Assembly (NCBI RefSeq): GCF_040807025.1
Contig: NC_090943.1
Span: forward strand, 142,868,264 to 142,932,263
Source of the DNA: Struthio camelus
Lineage: Eukaryota; Chordata; Aves; Struthioniformes; Struthionidae
Direction of reading: 5' to 3'
DNA length: 64,000 nucleotides
In this document: positions 27,801 to 36,378 of the stretch, one piece after another
Numbering within the stretch: position 1 is the first letter of the stretch
Layout: each line of letters opens with the position of its first letter
Notes under the pieces: model-generated
What the model was told of the DNA's origin: nothing
What the model saw: the letters and a program-made list of their open reading frames with translations, nothing else
The model's database searches: none
Position numbers and translations under genes: made by a program

Positions 27801-30800
27801 TGTTAGGAATTACCAGAAACAGTCCTGCTAAAGTTTTTTCGACCGGAAAGCACCCCAGTACCTGCAAGGCCAACACCAGAGCAACTCTCCAGTCTTATCA
27901 AGACGAGGCTTCGTTATCCAGAGTCTTTCAGTCACTCATTTAATCAAAAAAGGTTAGTGTAATGTTTCCTGTAGAAACTGTTGAAATAGCATTAATTTGA
28001 TATAAATCGTGTTGAGAGATGCTATGTGAATTATGATGCAGAAGATGAAACTCTTTGGTGGATGAGGAGGAAATTTGGCTGAATTTTGAAACTTTCACTG
28101 CTTCAGAGTTAGATATGTGAAATGAAAGTTTCTCACAGAAACAGTCTGTAATACTGCAGTTCAATTTTAATATTAACTAGTAAGGCTATTGAACTTGCTG
28201 AAATCAAAATAAATATTCAGCTACCTTTCCATTTACTTTGGGGAGAAAGTCAAAGAAGGAAACGGTGTAACCACTCTGAGGAGCTAGACAGAAAATAAGC
28301 TAGTGGTTTTGAGTTGAAAGAACTGTTATAATATTTATAGTGTCTGACTTATCCAGATTAGCTGGGAGTGGTTCTGATCTGTGTTGTGAGGAAAGGTGGT
28401 AACAGTTTAGGTCACTGGGGCTTGTCTCCTGGAAGAATCTCAAAATTAACCCCTGTCAGAAAGCAGACTGCTAGAGTGAATTAGTTGCAACCAGTACAAG
28501 TCTTGATTCTTTCACGACTAAAGGGAACTGAGCAAAGTGTACTGATTCACTTCCAAATAGGAAATGAATTATACTCTAAGCACGAAGATAACCTATTCAG
28601 GTTTGTGTTGTTTAGTATGAGAACTCTTATGTTCCACTCATACTTATTTTAATATCAGTTAATGTAATTAAGTTGCCAAAACAGAATTTTCTTTATGAAG
28701 TGGCTTATTTTGATAACTATTATAACTTGGTACTAGAACAACACATACTTTTGTCTTATTCATTATCATTTCCAGTGTGAATTTCTTTTTTTTTCTTGTA
28801 GGTCAGGTTTAGGATATTTAAAGAGTTAAGCAAAGACAAGGAATTCCAGTGGTGCAAACAGTTTGATGCATAAATAAAGCTGTTTCAGCTGCAGTAGTTC
28901 ATGCAACTGTCTACAACAGTCTCGGGTCCTTCTGGCTGCGATGTTACTTATAAAAACAATCATATTAATTCTGTGTATGCAAAATATCAATGGACTGCAT
29001 TAGCTATCACTCTGAATATAGCTTAAATTAACACCAAATGTGCATGTGCTGTCTCAGCTTCTGTTGGGCATTGTTCTGGCTAAAACTTTAAGGTGTCAGA
29101 TATAAGTTAATTATTCTACAGAAGGGCAGTGCGGAAGAGAAGTGTCTAGTGGAAGTGCTTAGAGAACTTTTTCTTCAAGTTGTGTTTAGAACAACATGCT
29201 GGACCAGACTATCTCACTGTGAAACTTCTTTTAATACATCATTAACTCTCATGTAAACTAAGGTATTTATGCTTGTGCTGATCAAAGGAAGGTGGTAACT
29301 CGGCAGTGGCTTAGCGTTTGTCTCAATTTATGGCTTTGACAAAAATATAACTAGTGAATGAGAATGTACGTTGCAGTATAACCACTTACAACTGTTGTAT
29401 AATAGACGACTACATGTTAATTCTACATGACTCTAAAAAAAATCTGTTTAAGAGTGTAGTTCAGACTATTCAGAGTAAGACTCTCTCTTTTTTTTTCTCA
29501 ACTATTGAACTATTTCTCTTCACAGCCTCTGTCTAGTACCTGTCACTCTCCTTCTTTCCAATTGTTCCCAAGCTGTTGTAGATGTGATGATTGATTTGCG
29601 TCATAAAACAACAAGGTAATGTGTGCATGTTAACTAATTTATACTTTCTGAGAATACTTCTGGGTTTTAGGAAGTCTTAAAAATATTTTAAGTGTGTTAA
29701 ATATCTAGAATAAGTCCCACCTACCAAGTGGTTTCTGTGAGGAACACAAGGTGATAAAGACTTGATACGGGAGTTTTCAGTCAGTGTTCAGTTTTTGCTT
29801 TGCTTCTGACTACTGTTAAGAAAAGACCTTGAATTGTGACTTATGAAAAGTTCAGTTAAACTTTGCTAGTTAAAAATATTTCCATATTTTTCCAGAAAAG
29901 ACCTGCAAAGTAGCTAGCTTCAGCAAACCTACATCTTTAAACATATGTTATGGATTTTTAAAATTATTTTAAGATATCAAAATTTGTAGAAACAAGCTTT
30001 TGACGTTTAAACTTAAGTTCTGTCTCCTGAAATGTGGTGTGGTATGTCACATAATGTCACAGAACCTTAAATATTTTTAAAATCTCTGCTCAGTTTATCT
30101 GCTGATTCTTATGACTGGATTTTTGTTTGGAACTGTAATACTATTTGAGGAAAATACTAGCAGTGAGGAAACTTTTTTGTGAATTGTTTCTAAGTTTTGC
30201 TAAGGATTTCTGTGGGAAAGATGGCATTTCAGTGCCATGATGTACCACTGATAATTCTTCCACTTCTGTCAAAACAAGGGAATTTAACTTGTATAATTCA
30301 AGTGTGTGTGTGTGGGGGGGGGGGGAACCCTGTCTATTGTTAGATATAATGCTCATTGCACTGGTACCACATAATAGACTTGGTGGCAACCCTGATTGAG
30401 TAATCACGGGCAGGGGAGAAAAACAGGTTATGAAAGACGCTGAGATAACTGTAATCACAGGGAGCGCTTGCTCCCTTTCAGCAGTCTGTCCATACAAGTA
30501 GAAATTGAAAGCTTGAGGTGTAATACACAGGTTCGGAAATAGAGAAGACTGAAGTCTATTTTATTTATAAGCTAAAAGTAGGAAGCTATGCACTACTCTG
30601 GTGTGTTTACACAAGGTGGGTCCTCTGCAGCAGCATTGTAAGGCAAAGCTCTCTCAGGGTAGGGCAGCCATGTGCCTTGAATTCTGAGAAATATTCATAT
30701 GAGGTGTCTAAAGCAGTGTATATCCATCTTGACTATTTCTGTATATGTGCTTTGATTTAACTCTACCTCATAGGGCAGACCTTAGGATGCCTTATCTAGG

Positions 30801-31872
30801 AATTTCTGGGCCTGTGATAACTTGGATCTCATGAGTAGGTCTGTTGTTAGCATTTGTGCCAGTTCTATAAAAAGCTGGGAATTCACTGGAATTCATAATT
30901 TCTTAGCGTGTATGTATATTAGGAACCAAATAAATGTTTTAAAGATTTATACTGATCCATCTGAGCCAAGGGGAGAGCAGCAGTAAGGCAGTATGTGAAG
31001 TGGGAGTCAGAGGTAAGAAGGTGGGAAGTATTTGGGGAAGAAGTAAGGACCTGGAGTTAAATGAGGCTGATAGGTACAAGTGGAGATCCCTCAAGATACC
31101 AAAGGGTGGCTGTAGGAAGTCTGGCTGTGTCTGTGCGCTTCTGGAAGGAGTATGAAGGACATACAGACTTTTTTCTAGAGCTGCATTTAGCATCTTGGTA
31201 AGTTTCAAGTGCAGTTCTGTGTGTACCTATGCTTGCAGTTTTTAATCTTAAGTCTAACTTTCCCTTGCTACAAAAACTTTGACCTTTTAAAGATAGCTAT
31301 GAAAAAAAAAAGACGATAGTGCATGTGCGGAAGGACTTGAATAAATTATACGTAGGCAGTCAAAAGGACTCTCACTTTCCAAGATGTGCAAAGAAAGTTG
31401 ACAGTGAGACCTTTCACATCTAAAGACTGCCAAAATAACAGCTTGCATTTCCAATTCCTGGCTTTTGAGAGAGGATTTGCAGCAAGCATAGATGAGCACT
31501 TCCTTTATAAGGGGCAGAACACAGATGCCAAGAGCATCCTGAAATCCTTGGAAGCCTGTAAAGTTGAAGGATTTAGGTAAAATGGTAATATATGTTTCAG
31601 AAGGAGGAGAAATAGACTTTGTTACCTTCTCTTTCAGCCCAGAAGCGCTAGAAATCCATGGTTCTTTTACATGGCTTGGACAAACGCAGTACAAGCTTCA
31701 ACTTAAAAGCCAGGAAGTCTACAGCTTGCAGCTGAAAGCTTGCTTCGTTCATACTGGCGTCTATAATCTTGGAACTCCTCGGGTATTTGCCAAGCTAGCG
31801 GACCAAGTGACTTTGTTTGAAACAAGCCAGCAGAACTCCATGCCTGCACTGATCATTATCAATAATATCTGA
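751..31872 (+). CDS. TRAPPC8: TRAPPC8, trafficking protein particle complex subunit 8 (3' part of gene, spliced)
   Basis: Subunit specific to the TRAPPIII complex (orthologue of yeast Trs85). TRAPPIII acts as a RAB1 exchange factor in ER-Golgi traffic and autophagy. Twenty constitutive coding exons, each listed separately, join in frame to 971 codons plus a TGA at 31870-31872. They match the vertebrate protein from about residue 465 to its C-terminus (family length about 1435). Exons 1-4 hold the end of the Trs85-like helical region (e.g. AAALLIRLTSE, HALRCYCQAMQVYKGKGWS). From about 9 kb on, the exons encode the beta-rich C-terminal half (e.g. PITVEV, LLCGEIRKAYVEFVNVS, EIHGSFTWLGQTQYKLQLKS), ending in MPALIIINNI. 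All introns are GT-AG. The upstream exons lie outside the window. A 48-nt in-frame exon at 26341 may be alternative. Identification is by recall of the mammalian protein; no search was run. Confidence 0.96.
1386..1491 (+). CDS. TRAPPC8: TRAPPC8 coding exon (window exon 2)
   Basis: Acceptor TTTTAG, donor GAG|GTAACA. Encodes NMVLAERCVLLSAEIL...AAALLIRLTSE, helical-repeat-type sequence. Ends in phase 0. Confidence 0.95.
1492..3483 (+). other. TRAPPC8 intron with a 25-T run
   Basis: Two-kilobase AT-rich intron. It contains a homopolymer of 25 T at 2694-2718 followed by a G-rich stretch. A 132-codon minus-strand frame inside it has no recognisable protein features. Confidence 0.8.
3484..3615 (+). 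CDS. TRAPPC8: TRAPPC8 coding exon (window exon 3)
   Basis: Acceptor AAATAG, donor CAG|GTAAGT. Encodes DSDLRSALLLEQAAHCFINM...GHRFSKAGQ. Phase 0 at both ends; 44 codons. Confidence 0.96.
3616..5729 (+). other. TRAPPC8 intron
   Basis: AT-rich intron ending in TTCTTGCAG. An A-rich stretch lies near 5600-5635. No exon or recognisable repeat family inside. Confidence 0.75.
5730..5954 (+). CDS. TRAPPC8: TRAPPC8 coding exon (window exon 4)
   Basis: Acceptor TTCTTGCAG, donor AAG|GTAAGT. Encodes KKHALRCYCQAMQVYKGKGW...GAFLREYLYVYK, among the most conserved parts of the protein. 75 codons, phase 0 at both ends. Confidence 0.97.
6036..6061. repeat. Short perfect inverted repeat in intron
   Basis: Arms of 11 bp (TATGTCTAGAT and its complement) separated by a 4-nt AATA loop, just after the exon-4 donor. 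It could form a small hairpin. No known family recognised. Confidence 0.6.
6745..6960 (+). mobile_element. CR1 retrotransposon 3'-end fragment
   Basis: 5'-truncated CR1 copy in the gene's orientation inside a TRAPPC8 intron. The 3'-terminal signature is clear: the GAGGTTGTGGAGTCTCC block, then GGGTGATCTCCAGAGGTCC, then CTTCCAACCTCAACCATTCT and a CTGTGATTCT octamer tail. Moderately diverged. A run of about 20 T follows directly. The 5' boundary is approximate. Confidence 0.9.
7878..7986 (+). CDS. TRAPPC8: TRAPPC8 coding exon (window exon 5)
   Basis: Acceptor TCTCCAG, donor AAG|GTTAGA. Encodes NVTQLTPNGPLPQLPLPYIN...FGHDRRPAE plus one base of a Gly codon (phase 1). Confidence 0.95.
8689..8883 (+). 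CDS. TRAPPC8: TRAPPC8 coding exon (window exon 6)
   Basis: Acceptor TACTAG, donor AAG|GTAAAG. Encodes GEKQAATHVSLDQEYDSESS...NSKFPLAVIE plus one base. The acidic DQEYDSESS segment is conserved with mammals. Confidence 0.95.
9068..9198 (+). CDS. TRAPPC8: TRAPPC8 coding exon (window exon 7)
   Basis: Acceptor AAATAG, donor CTG|GTAAGG. Encodes EPITVEVCFRNPLKVPLLLT...DGETKEL, the start of the beta-rich C-terminal half. Confidence 0.95.
10219..10293 (+). CDS. TRAPPC8: TRAPPC8 coding exon (window exon 8)
   Basis: Acceptor TTTTCAG, donor ATG|GTGAGT. Encodes GICDDNMIGTEAIAEFLINS...TKM. It aligns with the variable EMIGAEVISEFLINGEESKV region of the mammalian protein. Its N-terminal half is poorly conserved. 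Confidence 0.88.
10662..10788 (+). CDS. TRAPPC8: TRAPPC8 coding exon (window exon 9)
   Basis: Acceptor CCACAG, donor ACAG|GTAAGT. Encodes ARLKLFPHQTGELHILGVVY...GLQT plus one base of Gly. Confidence 0.95.
11279..11436 (+). CDS. TRAPPC8: TRAPPC8 coding exon (window exon 10)
   Basis: Acceptor TTTTCAG, donor GAG|GTACAT. Encodes GKLVSNGLSVRGRQDLEIQG...PIITEEMPLLE. Ends in phase 0. Confidence 0.95.
11930..12372 (+). CDS. TRAPPC8: TRAPPC8 coding exon (window exon 11, longest)
   Basis: Acceptor ATACAG, donor TG|GTAAGT. The longest exon here (443 nt), encoding VFFINFPTGLLCGEIRKAYV...NFLFYYESIKKHSKM and two bases of a Cys codon. Strongly conserved, Ig-like beta-rich segment. Confidence 0.96.
13938..14085 (+). 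CDS. TRAPPC8: TRAPPC8 coding exon (window exon 12)
   Basis: Acceptor CCTCAG after a long C/T tract, donor ACT|GTAAGT. Encodes (C)HRVLRHTAVICTSRSLHIRA...VDVENINT. A simple reading frame misses the first codons, so the start is set by phase matching with the preceding exon. Confidence 0.94.
14236..14261. repeat. Short perfect inverted repeat in intron
   Basis: Arms TTAACGTTGG and CCAACGTTAA flank a 6-nt loop. A possible intronic hairpin; not assigned to a family. Confidence 0.5.
15428..15524 (+). CDS. TRAPPC8: TRAPPC8 coding exon (window exon 13)
   Basis: Acceptor TCCTTAG, donor AAAG|GTTTGT. Encodes SETGVKEFHVVQVSSNSKHW...VNVSEDK plus one base. Confidence 0.94.
16334..16402 (+). CDS. TRAPPC8: TRAPPC8 coding exon (window exon 14)
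   Basis: Acceptor CTTTCAG, donor GAAG|GTAGGT. 69 nt encoding DTKLASRERAKLCFKAVRCK...NSE. Shorter than the human counterpart, which has extra residues (EEAATQSS) at this junction. Confidence 0.9.
16520..16560 (+). CDS. TRAPPC8: TRAPPC8 microexon (window exon 15, 41 nt)
   Basis: Acceptor CCCTTAG, donor CAG|GTAAGT. Only 41 nt, encoding (E)NYTFADIVFGNEQ. It joins in phase to exons 14 and 16 and matches YTFADIIFGNEQ of the mammalian protein. Confidence 0.93.
18110..18295 (+). CDS. TRAPPC8: TRAPPC8 coding exon (window exon 16)
   Basis: Acceptor TCTTGCAG, donor AAG|GTATGT. Encodes IISSASPCADFFFQSLSSEL...DLNLVVLWK; phase 0 at both ends. The middle (QSHTHASQRAV) is the least conserved part. Confidence 0.95.
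18883..18984 (+). CDS. TRAPPC8: TRAPPC8 coding exon (window exon 17)
   Basis: Acceptor TCTGTAG, donor CAG|GTAACT. 34 codons, AYVVEDNKQLILEGQHHVAL...SFPQKQ; phase 0 at both ends. Confidence 0.95.
18985..26340 (+). other. Largest TRAPPC8 intron in the window
   Basis: A 7.4-kb AT-rich intron. It contains an exact 23-bp tandem duplication at 25081-25126 and scattered short frames, none with recognisable protein features. No CR1 or RNA gene recognised. Confidence 0.7.
25081..25126 (+). repeat. Exact 23-bp tandem duplication
   Basis: Two adjacent identical copies of a 23-bp unit beginning TGTGAAGATTTTAC and ending TTGGAACAG. Their identity suggests a recent slippage event. Intronic. Confidence 0.85.
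26341..26388 (+). CDS. TRAPPC8: Candidate TRAPPC8 cassette exon (48 nt)
   Basis: Bordered by TCTCTTGTAG and CAG|GTAATT, exactly 16 codons with no stop (GLKKILGSSDWEDLEQ). It fits phase 0 between exon 17 (ending FPQKQ) and the next exon (starting ELPETVLL). The mammalian canonical protein runs from FPQKQ directly to EPPEMELL, so inclusion would add 16 residues. Inferred to be an alternatively spliced or lineage-specific exon. Confidence 0.6.
27807..27952 (+). CDS. TRAPPC8: TRAPPC8 coding exon (window exon 19)
   Basis: Acceptor TTGTTAG, donor AAAAAG|GTTAGT. Encodes ELPETVLLKFFRPESTPVPA...SFSHSFNQK and two bases of Ser. Matches LLKFFRPEN and EQLSSLIKTSLHYPESF of mammals. Confidence 0.95.
29526..29615 (+). 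CDS. TRAPPC8: TRAPPC8 coding exon (window exon 20)
   Basis: Acceptor TTCACAG, donor ACAAG|GTAATG. Encodes (S)LCLVPVTLLLSNCSQAVVDV...RHKTT and two bases of Ser. Confidence 0.95.
31638..31872 (+). CDS. TRAPPC8: TRAPPC8 terminal coding exon (window exon 21)
   Basis: Acceptor TCTTTCAG. Encodes (S)PEALEIHGSFTWLGQTQYKL...PALIIINNI and a TGA stop. Nearly identical to the mammalian C-terminus. Confidence 0.97.
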
Positions 31873-32665
31873 CCACTTCCTGAAAAATCATACTAAAAGA
31901 CAAAATAAATGGGATTCTTTTCTTGCTGACTGATGTTTGCTGCGGTTCTCGGAAACTGCACCTCAACATCTATCTTGTTACTAAAGATTGTGTAGGAAAG
32001 AAACTAGCAAAATACTCAGACTACTTGTCAGTTTATTTCTTAATGCAACGCACGTTGGACTGAAAATACATATATCCTTTTATAATGTATTTCTCTGGCA
32101 ACTAAGATATTCATAAGTCAAAATACTCTAACTCCAAATCTGAACATACTTCTGTCCTATGCCCTGTCAAAAATGCAGTTTGACTGCTGTTTAACTTCCA
32201 GCATGGTGTGTTTAATATTTGTGACTGTATTAGGATATGGTTCAGGAAGAAACCCTAACTGGCTTTTTCCTGGCATAAGCCATTAGTCATGATAAATTCC
32301 AGCCTTACTGTGAAGTTCGATAGGGTGTCTCAAATCTGCTTTTCAGTTTTTTTAAATTAGTTTAAGATTTTGTTTAGAGTTTTCATGTTTATGAAAGCTG
32401 ATCACCTTTCAAGGTTTACATACAAGTCCACCTAAGATGTTTCAAAAATAATTTTTCAACCAGTTTGAGTATTTTCTCATTCATCTCAGCACAGAATGCA
32501 CTATTTCACAACCATGAGATTGTCATTTAAATTGTCACTTGCTTTATTATGTAACTATAACAATTGATCTGTTTTAAAAAAAATCTACTCGATTTTCAAG
32601 AAATGTATTATATTTATAACAAATGTACTGTAAATAGAATAAAACATGCACCATAGTCACTGTAT
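31873..32665 (+). other. TRAPPC8: TRAPPC8 3' UTR (two candidate poly(A) sites)
   Basis: An AATAAA at 31904-31909 lies about 30 nt after the stop, and another at 32638-32643 precedes a T/G-rich stretch. They suggest a very short and a roughly 790-nt 3' UTR. Which is used cannot be read from sequence; the distal end is approximate. Confidence 0.6.
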
Positions 32666-33183
32666 AGACTTGCCTTTTTTGCTTCCTTTGTATAGCTGTA
32701 GCAGAATCTACAGGTACTGATTTTATGCAGAAATTCAGCTCTGTACTGTGTTCATACTGGTTCTCTTATTTCAGGTGAGGTTCTAGCCTGTTGTCATGTG
32801 TAATGTTGAGGTAAGTTGAAAGTTGTGGTGGTTGCTGTGCTTGTCTTTTGAGTTCTTATACGGTGTTCCCTGGTACAGCCCTCAGAATACCACTACAGCT
32901 GGGAAATTTCAGTTTTCCCTAGCGATGTGCTGGGCATTTTTTAGTTTGAATAACAGCTGTGGAACATGGAAATGGTAGTGTGAAGCAATCAAGTCCAGTG
33001 AAGCCAGCTAAAATTAGGGAATTATGGCTTATGATGGGTTAACTGGGTACAGGGGAAATCTGAAACGCCTAAGTAAACCAAAGACTTCTGGCAGTCTGCT
33101 GTATCTTGTGGTTGAAGAAAGTTTCCCTAAAAGGACGAAAGTTCTACTTTTTAATGAAAAAGTACATCTACCTCCAGATGCAT

Positions 33184-33216
<33 letters not shown>

Positions 33217-35516
33217 TATATAAATCTAAAAGATTTTCAAAATTTCTTTTATCCAGAGCTACTGTATGACTACCTCCAGGACTTAACACTTCCTAGAAAG
33301 TCTTAGAATCTGTTCATAGCACATGATCTTTTGTAGTTGTGTACTTAATATGACTGTAGATCATGTTGATTTATGAACTGGATACTTATCTAGCAACATG
33401 TTGCTTCTGGACTTGTTCTGTTCCTCTTCTGCTATTGGGGAAATTGGAGGACTACCCTTAAGTGCCCTTCCCGGCACGCTTCTGTGAAATCTGCTTATTC
33501 TACTTGCTGACATGGCAATTAGGAAAGTACTGAAGTTTTTTTTAATTTGTCATGTTCTAAGACAACTTCCTGAAAAGCAGAAGTTGTGATCCTAACTTTA
33601 AAAGCCTAGTACGCTGTCATAAAAGACTGCTGCCATGCTGTGTCCAAGGAATGACTCTATTGTAACCTTTAAATTAAATGCTTTATTACAAATCTGCACC
33701 AGTTCTTTCATGGTGCATTTCATGGTCATAGTTTGAGAGGGTTTATTGAGTAAAAAGAATGAACTGTTCAAAGTGTAATGGTTTCTGGGGCAGAACAGAA
33801 TTTGACTATGTGATTGTTTAGCAGAAGAGCTTGCAAGCAGAAATAGTTAGACCTAGCTCCTTAATGACTTCTCAGACGGAAAACTATGTGCGTGTTTGCT
33901 CCCATAGAGATAATTTTTGTTTAATGTAACTGTTTTTCATTATCTAGCCATGCTGTTTAGCAAACAAGCTTCCCTGCAAAGGTTGAAACTGTTACTTGCA
34001 AAATAACAGTATTCATTCAGAATCTTTGAGCCTGCCACACCGTTTAGAGTAGACTTACATATTAGATTGTTTTGCACACAGTTGGAAAGAAGTCCTCAAA
34101 AATGACATGATCCAGGGGAATTTTTTAATTCTTGGATATCTAGTGAATTTTCTGCTATAAAACCATAAAAATTAAGCCATTTTTGGACAATAAGTAGTTT
34201 TCCTCTTGGCATAATAGAGAATTTGGGAATATTTTAGACTTTTACTAAATAAAACATGGAATTCTACACCTTTAAAGCTTAACTTTTAAAATTTATTAAA
34301 TTTTTCAATGAGCTGTTTCAAAAGCATATTTTGAGAATGGAGAGATTATCAATCCATGCAGCTGATACCTTTTGTTTTACATCGCTTCCTTAAGTTTCAG
34401 AGGAAATTCTAGTATTTGAGTCCATTGTCTATGTGAATAAATGGCATTCTCTAAATTGTTGATTTCATTTATATGCTATTCTTATGCTTTCCCTAGTAGT
34501 TCAGCTGGCTTGCTGCATGCTTTTTAACTGTCTCCTATAAAGCAGCAAAAATAAAATCTTCCTCGCTTAGTTTTTATATGCAAATTGAATTAGGATGACT
34601 AATATTCAATCTCTTTGTAGTTGTTTATGGAACTCAAATATATTTATTAGTATATGTGACTTGAGGCAACAAGCCGTGTCTTTCTGCTTGTATGAGCTGT
34701 CAAATGTGTTCTGTGGACTTAGCACTGAAGTGCTTACAGTCAAAGCTGTTTTAGGATACTGGAGAAAAATGCTGTCTGGAGGTAGAAGGGCATTTGTGGC
34801 TGAATGGTATAAGAATTCACCTTGTTCTTAAGCTGCTTTCTAAGTTCTGTACTACGTTTATCTGCCAGGATACTAAGAAAGCAGGTAAGTTGAATGTTGT
34901 GATGAGAGTGTTACATGCTTTCACAAGTTTCACTTGAGTGAAACTAGGTCTGGCAGAAGGGTTGAAAAGGAAAGGGAGAGGTCTAGAGAAACTGACAGGA
35001 GGGATAGGCTCTAGCAGCTTGAAAAAAGATGAAGGAGAAAGACCACAGCAATATAGGTGCAGGCCGAAGGAGACAACGTGGAATACCTGTTCTCAAAAAT
35101 TGTTTAAAAGCCTGCAGACATATTGAAGATCCATTTAACTTGTTCAGATTGCCAGTCTCAAATTCTGGGCTAACTGTAGTTGGTAGTAAAAGTTTTTCAT
35201 CTTTTCTAGTCACTGTTTTTGTCGGCAAGCGAAGACTGCATTTGATTCATACAAGATTATATTATTTGCTACTATAGCTCAAAGAATGTCCTGAATCTCC
35301 CATGTAAGACTCTTAACTGAGGTACACACTAGAGCCTCTTTACCATATTTACCTGCATGGAGATTTGATTTCTCTTACGCTATGGTGCATTTGGAACTTG
35401 TTTCCTCATTTTAACTAAACTCTATCTTATGAATCAAAACAGGAGGAAAAAAAAAATCTTTGAACTTAAGTTATTTATAATAGAAACTAATCTTTATTAC
35501 CTCTGTCCTAAATTGC
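32666..35516. other. Convergent intergenic interval between TRAPPC8 and CATSPERD
   Basis: AT-rich, with no exon recognised. It contains a (CA)n/(TA)n microsatellite at about 33186-33223 and several AATAAA-like signals. Reading frames here are short and lack recognisable protein features. Confidence 0.6.
33186..33223. repeat. (CA)n microsatellite flanked by (TA)n
   Basis: Alternating AT, then about 11 AC dinucleotides, then AT again. Simple sequence repeat. Confidence 0.95.
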
Positions 35517-36378
35517 TTTATTTAAATCTCATTTGAACATTCTACATAATAGGATAAGGCCTTAAATAGCACTACATACCAAAAATTAAGTTGTATATAC
35601 AAAATTTACAGAATTCTAAAATACTGAGTCATCTGAAATGGTTTATAGCAAAAGTAGTATTAACTACTGTCTAGTTTATAGACGAAATGGCTGTCTTACT
35701 GTGTGGTAGAGTTAGTTTTGATTGAACATTACTGTCTTGTTAGGAAAGTGTCTACCAAATACCATCCATAAAATGGTCTTAGAAATTCTTCAGAATGCTG
35801 CCTCTTCTACAGTATTATACATATATAACTATTAGGCAGGTAATATTCTCCTGATACTCGGCATGAGCGAAGAGCTATGTTATCTGTCTGAAGACTGACT
35901 TACTACAAGTTCAAGTTTTCAGATCTGGAGATTATTGGTGTTTGTCACAAAACTTTCACAGATACTGATTAGTAAGAAATTCTATGAAGCTCACTTAGCT
36001 ATATTAAATTTAAAATCTTTTCCTGAATTAAAAGCTGTTGTACTTGTGAAATTATGCACTTGTACTAGAAAATAATTAAAAAAAAGAAAAACTATCTCTA
36101 CAATGAAGCAGTAGGTAGGACTAGCCACAAAAGGTCAGTGTGAAGTTTAGAATGAAAAATGGATAGACAAAAACTGATTAGCGTGTTAAAGCTATTGTAA
36201 AGCAACTTCCTCTTAAAGTTCTATTAATTTTGAAATTTGAACTCTCAAACTAGCAAATGGACATTGAACCTAATTTCCCTAATTTCTCTTGCCACATCTT
36301 TCAAACATAAATAACAGAACTCCCTCAACTGAAAGGGAGATTCTCTGGTTAGATTTCCCATAGACTTTCAAAGTGTAT
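35517..36378 (-). other. CATSPERD: Probable CATSPERD 3' UTR
   Basis: AT-rich sequence after the stop. AATAAA on the minus strand occurs at 35517-35522 (and at 35493-35498). No long minus-strand A run marks a retrocopy tail. The extent is inferred. Confidence 0.35.

Noticed and set aside
30301-30325. (TG)n followed by a 13-G run as a regulatory element
   Set aside because: Simple sequence only. No supporting context.
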